Shown here: positions 57,405-64,000 of the stretch, piece after piece
Layout: each line of letters starts with the position of its first letter
How positions within the stretch are numbered: position 1 is the stretch's first letter
Assembly (NCBI GenBank): GCA_003550325.1
Contig: QKWP01000135.1
Span: 186,659 to 250,658, forward strand
Direction: 5' to 3'
DNA length: 64,000 bases
Source of the DNA: Gigaspora rosea
Lineage: Eukaryota; Glomeromycota; Glomeromycetes; Diversisporales; Gigasporaceae
The notes under the pieces: generated by a model
What the model was told of the DNA's origin: nothing
What the model saw: only the letters and a program-made list of their open reading frames with translations
Databases searched by the model: none
Position numbers and translations under genes: made by a program

Positions 57405-60120
57405 TTAATAGAAATGGAACAAATTTATTAGATAAATTTGTCCCATTTCTATTGACTTCACCCCATATATTGCCACTTTTTTTTCCACCACTAGCACGTT
57501 TTTGTTCAATGTTACTTGTGAAATTTTTTTCCCAAAATTATTATTACTGAATGGCTTTTCACTATTAGCTTCACACCATGTACGATACTCCTGATATAAC
57601 ATAGTACAATTTGGGTTTTCAATTTGATCTTTTGACTATACCGAAATATGATCAATTATGAATCAGATAGGATTTGGGAGGTGCTCATGCATTGTTTCTG
57701 TTTTCATTTTAGTGGTAGAAGGATTCCAATTTGAAAGGTCTTAATCAAGTAAATAGCTCATAAAAGATCCACGTGTATCAGAATGGTTGAAAATTTTTCC
57801 TAACTGACCAAAATATTTAAAATTACCTTTACATCGAGGTAAAATATCTAAACATACAATACGACCATTTCCTTGCTCAACATGAATTGGGGCGTCATGA
57901 TTACTTAATACTATAAATTCAGGAAAATGGCTACATTCTTGATTTTTGAGATCTTTGTACTCAATTGAGATGTAATCTTCTGTAATTAGAGATTTTAAGT
58001 GATCATTTGACTTATGCCATTCTCCATTTAACATACCCATTTCATTCATAATTATAAGCTTACATCCTTGAATACTACTGTTGAATTTTCCTAAAATTTT
58101 ACCTAAATTGGATATTGAATATACAAGCTCTGGACCGAATAAACTTTTTTAAATAAAATCAGTAATAATATTTTTCCCACATCGTGGCGGTAAACATAAA
58201 CAAGAATTGTTCCTGGAATTATTGCTAGATACTGAACTAAAAATGCTAACCAATTGAGAACATATGTATAAAGAACTTTATTTCTATCATACCAGATATT
58301 TTCTATGTGCCATATAATCGGATTTACAAGATCATAATTAATTTGAGATGCTGGTTTAGTCTTGAATCCTAAGAAAAGATTGAAGAATTCATTTTTTGGT
58401 TGTTCGGTATTAGGTGGATATGGTAAGAAATCGATATCGTCATAAATAATCACCTTGCTGTCAAATATACGATCTATCAAAGAGATTAATTTTATTGGTT
58501 CTCCTCAAAGTTCTACTATATTAATAGTTATTTTACTGAAATCTAGAGTAGGTGTCATACCAAAGTATAATCTACCATCCGGTTTTCTGTCTTTAAGAAT
58601 CCATGTCGTTTATCTTTTACCACACAAGCAAGTGTAGCCTGGATTGCATTATATACTTCATTCCAAGTAAAATTTTTCTTAGAAGTACACATACGAATTA
58701 AATCACCCTATACAAAGTGGTCATTTGGATCTGAGATTCTGGATCGCTCTATTTTTTCTAGGGATAGAAGACTATTTTCTGGTTCCAAGACTGATCATTT
58801 AAAGTAAGTTTTAATGAGGGTTTCTTGTGCCTGTTTGCGTTTCTTGGTCCGCCCGATGACAATAATACTGATAAGTTTTCTTATTTCAGATTATATATAT
58901 ATTATTACTAGTGTGCTTTCTATTACAGAGTGGACATTAAGATTCTGCTACGCGATTTAAGGGGAATACATTTGGGAGTGATGATGAAGAATATAAAACT
59001 TCAAAACCTTCTATTTTATAGTCCTCAAGTAATTTTTCTATATATTCTATTTCAAATCCAATAGTCACAGCATCATTTTTACAATTCTCTGTTATATTTT
59101 CTTTTACCCATATCGGATCTACTAAGACATTCAAGGTTGGACTGTCTACTAGGGTTCCGCAATTTGATTTGATCTTCAAATATTTGAATCAAATATTTGA
59201 TCAAATTCAAATTCAAATTTGATTATATTTAATTTGATCAAATTCAAATATGGCCAAATTTGATTTGATTTGACAAATATTTGATTTGATTTGAAAATTA
59301 CTATTAAAAATTCAAATTCAAATCAAATTCAATTTCAATTTTTGAATCAAATCAAATTCAAATCAGGGTTAATTTGATTTGATCAAATTCAAATTGATCC
59401 AATATTTGATTTGATTTGAATTTGAGGAACCCTACTGTCTACAACTAGCGAATCATCATGTGGAGGACGAAGCATAAAATCGAAAACAGAACTATCTTTT
59501 GGAAATAATGCTTTTTTTGGACGGATATGTTCATAAGATTTTTTGCCACTTTCATTGCATTTTATTTCAATTACCTTCAGGGTATTAAGCATTCATAAAG
59601 AAAATAAGTTTTTGTTGGCAATATTATTAACTATCTTCTTGTCTTGTAGATCTACTAGGAGTTTATTACGAACGAGCTCAGTAAACACTGCAACTGAAGC
59701 AATATTTTTAAGCCTCAAACCAAAAGTAGAGATATGAAGTGATATTTTTTTCTTATCACTACTACTGGCAATTGTTAAAGTATGAGAATTCCATTCTGGA
59801 TATATTTCTCTACAGGTTCTTGAAAAGGCACGACAAAGTAAATCCTGTATCTCTTTAGATGTAAGCTTGGGTTCGATTTTATCAAATTTTTCTCTAAGTA
59901 AATCAAAATCGATAATAGAATGAAGTGGGTCATCACCATCAATAAATTCATGTAATGAATAACTATTACGTTCAGTAAGTATATTTTCTATTCTATCTTC
60001 AGAATCCGTACCAAGAAACTACCTTGGCTTTATACTATTATCTCGAATTTTATACCTGTATTCAGCTATGCTCTTGGCTTTGGCCCCAGTGGTAGAAGGT
60101 CCCGTTACCTTCATTTTCAT
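57405..60120 (-). pseudogene. AEP primase / D5-like SF3 helicase of the fossil element
   Basis: Primase-like part (about 60000-59750): HSIIDFDL resembles the DxD metal motif of archaeo-eukaryotic primases, and KISLHISTFG the following S-x-H motif. A middle part (59592-58937) has LFPKDSSVFDFMLR and NVLVDPIWVKENI. Helicase part (58480-57741): FLGFKTKP and WLAFLVQ precede a nucleotide-binding region, then IIMNEMGML and FPEFIVLSNHDAP, the last resembling the sensor (Asn) block of SF3/D5 helicases. The C-terminal part (57602-57405) has LYQEYRTWCEANSEKPFSNN, typical of the winged-helix-like tail of poxvirus D5-type proteins. Domain order and total length suit a D5-like primase-helicase. It is interrupted by a MITE at 59150-59434 and broken in several other places. 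Confidence 0.65.
59150..59434. mobile_element. 285-bp hAT-type MITE inside the primase-helicase gene
   Basis: TAGGGTTCCGC at the left and GAGGAACCCTA at the right form inverted ends. CTGTCTAC flanks it exactly on both sides (59142-59149 and 59435-59442). The interior is built almost only of the words TTTGATTTGA / TCAAATTCAAA, so it folds on itself in many registers. It interrupts the middle part of the primase-helicase. Confidence 0.88.
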
Positions 60121-60359
60121 TCTCTAGCTCAAATTTTTCAGACATGTAATCTTCATATTGTTCTTTATTTTCAGAAATATTTATTGTAACTAAGATTATT
60201 TTTATACTATACTGTTCGAAACAAAAAAGTTCAAATAAAAAATTAAATCTGAAATATAAAAATCAATAATATTATTAGATATAGTGAAGTTAGTAACAAA
60301 CCACTTAGTATTAGTATGGCATTTTATCGTTGTCCCTATATTCTTAGAATCGGCAAAGT

Positions 60360-60586
60360 ATGTAATAGGGGGATGTTATCATCCTGAGGGATGTCAAGTT
60401 CATTGGGATTCCCCTATGCGTGTTCCTTGCAAAGATTGCGGTGAATTGACTTATTCTAGCTATAGTTATTGTAACATTCATACTAAAAAATATCAAAGAC
60501 AGGAACATTATTATCAGAAAAAGCTAGAGAAGCTAGCCCAGAGTAGACCTGAAATAAAAGAGGCAAACAAAAAAAGTGTGACCTAG
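60360..60586 (+). CDS. small Cys/His-rich protein or exon
   Basis: The frame contains GGCYHPEGCQVHW, VPCKDCGEL, CNIH and a Lys/Gln-rich helical tail (KKYQRQEHYYQKKLEKLAQ). The Cys/His spacing suggests a zinc-binding fold. The open frame extends from a GTG at 60284 without an ATG, so the true start may be an upstream exon. It lies divergent to the primase-helicase. No family was recognised. Confidence 0.4.
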
Positions 60587-61248
60587 TTTGTATTCATCCT
60601 AGATTTTTTGGGTTCATATTCAAGTTTTTTTCTAGGACAAATTTTTTTCTAGGACGTGGGGGTGGAACAGAAAAAATATATATGCTAACAATTTCAAGCT
60701 AAACGAAAGAGTTTTAGACTACCAGTCCCAGTTGTCCCAGTTGTTCTAGTAAAATCTCAAACTTCTTACTTTTTTTTTCTTTTTTTATCTATAGGTATAC
60801 ATAGTATATATTATAAGTATATAGCATATATGTCATATGTATATAATGTGTATATATCATATATATAGTATAAATGTATCATAAGTAGATAAATTTTATT
60901 TTTTTTAGATTATTACTTTTTACTAGGACAACTAGGACGAATGTATAATAAATATAAAAGAACAAAATAAAAAAGGATTTTAAATCTTTCCTCTATATAG
61001 AATCCGTCCCAGTTAACTTTTTTTACTAGGATGAAACCAGGACGAAACCAGGACGGATTTTTCTTGAACCCGAGCAAATCCAATTTGATAGCATTAGATA
61101 ATAGCAATTATGTGGTATACTTTGTAATAGATAAGTACATATATTGCATACATGTTTGATAATATACCCAATAATATGTAAATAGTATAGTCGATAACAT
61201 ATATATAGTATAACATATATAATATACTTGATAGTATATACTCTAGCT
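60587..61248. other. AT-rich stretch, possible degenerate MITE
   Basis: GGGTTCA...TCTAGGAC words near 60610-60650 and CCAGGACGGATTTTTCTTGAACCC near 61045-61075 are roughly inverted. They could be the ends of a 470-bp element. TATATA microsatellites fill the middle. No gene was found. Confidence 0.4.
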
Positions 61249-61499
61249 CAGTGTTGTCACTTGGACATTTTTTGAACATTTTGAACATTTTTTCAAATTA
61301 AAATTACTTAAAATTTTATTAAGATAATCTATTTTAATTTTTTCACCAATGAGTTCAGCACTTAAAAAAATATATAATTATATATTTTTTTAAATTACTT
61401 TATTGATTAGTTAAACATGGAACATAGGCTTGGATGATTTGGACGATCTTGGATGTTGGACAAAAAACATAGTATAGACACGTCCAAGTGACAACACTG
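61249..61499. mobile_element. 251-bp hAT-type MITE, copy 2
   Basis: It has the same 251-base length, CAGTGTTGTCACTTGGAC ends and AATTATATATTTTTTTAA core as the element at 8410-8660, in the opposite orientation. CTCTAGCT flanks it exactly on both sides (61241-61248 and 61500-61507). The perfect target duplication suggests it is younger than copy 1. Confidence 0.9.
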
Positions 61500-62121
61500 C
61501 TCTAGCTATTTGCCTCTACAGATAACGTGTAAATCACAATTAGGTCGTCAAACAAGCAATAAGGCCAACCTGGTTGCATAACCTATATCGGAGAGTATCT
61601 TGGCTATTTTTTTACAATATAAATTGATCAGGAATGTTAAACCAGTAAATGAAAATTTATATAACCAGTTGACAACACAAATGTAAATTAGTTGTCAAAT
61701 TTTTTATAGATCGTGGGGTATCTAAGTGTAACGACGTTAATTCAAATTTGTTGTCATATTTTTTAATAGATTATGGGTACATAAGTGTGACAACGAACTC
61801 ATAAACCAATCATCACTCGAATGACGACGTGAACTCAAATTCGTTGTCACTCGAATGACAACGCATATATGTTCCCATCATCATTCATAACCTAAACTAA
61901 GTGGAAATAACATAATTATGTTATTTCCACTGCTTAGATCTTGCAAAACTTAGTTTCCATTATTATATATTGCACTTCTTAGAATTTTTAATGCAATTTT
62001 ATGGTTTTATACTGCCTATAATGCTAGTTTGCATTCTTTTATATATAATATAAATACCAAAGCTTCCAATACAAGTTAGTATAACCCAGGTTATCTGCGA
62101 TTTGGGTAACTCTGTTTCAAG
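61500..62121. repeat. degenerate repeats with TTGTCA words, no gene
   Basis: AATTAGTTGTCAAATTTTTTATAGAT and AATTTGTTGTCATATTTTTTAATAGAT, each followed by GTGGG/ATGGG...AAGTGT, form two to three diverged tandem units of about 75 bases at 61680-61870. GGAAATAACATAATTATGTTATTTCC near 61905 is a perfect hairpin. Confidence 0.55.
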
Positions 62122-62529
62122 TAGGGTCCGGAATAAAAAGCCCGTGATATTTTTGAATTTTTGATGGGCATGAACATAGTATTACACAAATAATGCATAA
62201 ACTATAATCAGTATATGTAACTAGTATAATAAATACACTATCAGCAAATGGGTTTCATTTGTACCTCACACGTGTCTGATGCCAGTGGCAAGCCTTCAAA
62301 GTCAAGCAGGTCGGGCCCAATGGGCCAGCCCGTAGGCCCGACCCGCTTGACTTTGAAGGCTTGCTACTGGCATCAGACACGTGTGAGGTACAAATGAAAC
62401 CCATTTGCTGATAGTGTATTTATTATACTAGTTACATATACTGATTACAGTTTATGCATTATTTGTGTAACACTATGTTCATGCCCATCAAAAATTCAAA
62501 ATATCACGGGCTTTTTATTCCGGACCCTA
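62122..62529. mobile_element. 408-bp palindromic hAT-type MITE
   Basis: TAGGGTCCGGAATAAAAAG is mirrored at the right end. The arms (about 190 bases each) pair nearly perfectly around a GC-rich centre containing GGTCGGGCCCAATGGGCC. GTTTCAAG flanks it exactly on both sides (62114-62121 and 62530-62537). No coding frame was found. Confidence 0.9.
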
Positions 62530-62537
62530 GTTTCAAG

Positions 62538-62911
62538 TTATTATAATATAGATATAAATTTTTTGAAAAACATTACCAGTAGAATTCAAACTTTATACTA
62601 TTTGCTTGAAAATAACAACAACCTAACTATACTATGTAGGCATACTCCTAAATTGCAACTTTCATGTCTGATTTATTTTGTATAATTAAAATAAAAGCAT
62701 TTTTTTTTATATATAAAAAGAAAGCACAAAATTCACAAAATAAACTTGCTAAAAAAATATTTATTATAGCTTTACTATTAAGATATTCTTCAAAAAAGAT
62801 CATGATTATTAATGTTATACAAAATTTATTTAATGAAAATTATCGAATTAAACATGTTCTTTAACTGTTATATAAAATATAGTAATAGTTAAATACATAA
62901 TTTAATATATA
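62538..62911. other. AT-rich stretch without a gene
   Basis: A 66-residue Lys/Ile-rich frame (62664-62864) has no support as a gene. The stretch ends at the left edge of a truncated LINE. Confidence 0.4.
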
Positions 62912-64000
62912 GTGTCCAGAGAATGCAAAAACAATGTGCTTAAAGCGTATACTCTGGATATGTCAGAAACTACGTCAAGTAACTATGACCTAGTGGTAAC
63001 CAAGATACTGATGGACATAAACAGAGGTTGTGTGAGAGCTGCAGCATGTAGACAAGCCAAAACGAAGAGGATTGAGCTGGACTTGGAAAATATAAAGGAC
63101 GAAGACTGGACAGCATACGCACAACACTTGGATAAAAGGTTAGATGTAAAATGGAGAGAGTATCAGAAGGAAAACAGTTTCAATGAGGTACACAGTCAAG
63201 AGACATTAGATAAGGAGTGGAAGATGATCAAAGAAAGCATTATTGCGGCAGTTAATAAGCACCTACCAAAAAAACGTAAGGCCAAAAGTATTGTTCAGAA
63301 GGTGCAAAGTGAGGAACTGCAGAAATTAAGGAAAAAGGTTAAAATGTTGAGCAAGTTGTATAGGAAAAATAAACACTATATAGGCAAAAATATTGAAAAG
63401 AATGCTCAATCTATCAGAATCTAGAAGAAGGAAAATCGATACAAAACAGCTACATAGTTTGGTCAGAGGAACTAGGAAAAAAGCTAACGGAAAAATGGAA
63501 GGAGAAACATAACATGTGGCACATAATGCGAAACAAGGCTGAAGAAGAGGATATGAGAAGAAGCATAGAAGCGCGAGGAAAAATGATCATATCAGACCAA
63601 TGTAGGATGCTAAACAGTATATTAAATAGATACGGAGATAAGATAGTAATAGATAGATTAGTTGTAGACAGAGATGGTGAGGAGGTTCTTTTAAATAATG
63701 AAGCAGAAGTAAAGGACCATGTAGCAGCGCATTTTAAAAGCCAGTATAGCTCAAGAAAGATAAAAGTAGAAAAAATGGATGACAAATGGAAAGCACAGTA
63801 TAGCCCGATCGAAGATATAGATGAAAATTGGTACAAGGAGTTAACTGAGGAGATAAGTGAGCAAGAATGGCATGAGGCTATGGAAAAGACCAAAAACAAT
63901 TCAGCGCCAGGTGCGTCTGGAATAACATACCCAGTCTTAAAAAAAGTAGGAAAGAAGACCAATAAGATACTGCGAACATTTGCGATCATGTGTATTAGAA
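62912..64000 (+). mobile_element. second LINE family, 5'-truncated, running off the right edge
   Basis: The first frame (62912-63424) has SSNYDLVVTKILMDINRG, the tail of a LINE endonuclease, then KDEDWTAYAQHLDKRLDVKW and a Lys-rich linker. A frameshift near 63415 moves the reading by two bases. The next frame, from about 63418, then stays open to the end of the window (194 codons): EELGKKLTEKWKEKHNMWHI, RLVVDRDGEEVLLNNEAEVK, then NNSAPGASGITYPVLKKVGK, the first block of the reverse transcriptase. The endonuclease catalytic motifs are missing, so the copy is 5'-truncated at about 62910. The composition is less AT-rich than the surroundings, which suggests a recent insertion. Confidence 0.75.

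Larger units (their letters stand above)
53765..60120 (-). mobile_element. virus-like or giant-transposon fossil: primase-helicase plus tyrosine recombinase
   Basis: All recognisable parts read on the minus strand. From 60120 downward they are: primase-like domain, SF3/D5-like helicase with C-terminal winged-helix-like end (to 57405), an acidic unknown (57225-56767), small unknowns (56308-55887), tyrosine recombinase (55599-54518) and an unknown block (about 54200-53765). The combination of a replicative primase-helicase with an integrase-type recombinase is known from virophages and Polinton-like viruses. No capsid, ATPase, protease or polymerase B gene was recognised, and no terminal repeats were found. 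The copy is broken in many places, on the order of ten or more, and carries a later MITE insertion. It is therefore a fossil of moderate age. Confidence 0.6.

Noticed and set aside
63450-63989. 179-residue frame on the minus strand
   Set aside because: It is the shadow of the open plus-strand LINE reverse transcriptase frame, which carries the SAPGASGITYP motif.

Overview
The window looks like a transposon-rich accessory region of a very AT-rich fungal genome. The best match is an arbuscular mycorrhizal fungus (Glomeromycotina, Rhizophagus-like). That placement is inferred from recalled family resemblance: Crinkler-type and Sel1-repeat gene remains, BED/hAT transposases, LINEs ending in a CPRC motif, and small GT-AG introns. 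No rRNA gene, intact tRNA gene or CRISPR array was seen. Almost nothing is a clearly intact host gene. The best candidate is a single-exon 238-residue membrane protein on the minus strand at 40282-40998.

Layout. 940-13466 is one decayed LINE (plus strand) with ORF1, endonuclease, reverse transcriptase, C-terminal CPRC domain and poly(A). It is split by about 5.4 kb of foreign DNA (5516-10930) that itself holds several foldback/MITE elements. 13746-15310 is an unusual GC-richer retroposon with a tRNA-like head and poly(A) tail, carrying a 519-bp MITE. 16326-17788 is a T-rich terminal-inverted-repeat element containing one undetermined base. 18990-22996 (minus) is a decayed DDE-transposase-like gene. 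23577-24703 is a MITE holding an 820-bp near-palindrome. 25058-26900 is a diverged tandem array of exon-like units, one of them split by two hairpin elements. 29520-31008 is a broken Crinkler-type nuclease fossil. 31421-38783 is a nested block of LTR-like repeats, a 0.5-kb element, a 2.5-kb hAT element and a Sel1 remnant. 43636-45011 is a non-autonomous hAT element and 45905-48094 a decayed hAT transposase gene. 49402-50895 holds three copies of a TA-flanked MITE.

The most interesting block is 53765-60120 on the minus strand. It carries remains of an archaeo-eukaryotic primase/D5-like SF3 helicase, small unknown genes and a tyrosine recombinase, all in one direction. This replication-plus-integration cassette resembles the gene set of Polinton-like-virus or virophage-type elements, but no capsid gene is recognised. 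A hAT-type MITE with a perfect 8-bp target duplication has inserted into it. 61249-62529 holds two more MITEs. The right edge (62912-64000) is a second, 5'-truncated LINE family whose reverse transcriptase frame runs off the window.

Many terminal-inverted-repeat elements here can be delimited exactly by 8-9 bp target duplications. This makes the window a good record of nested insertion. Positions were read by eye, so ends may be off by a few bases.
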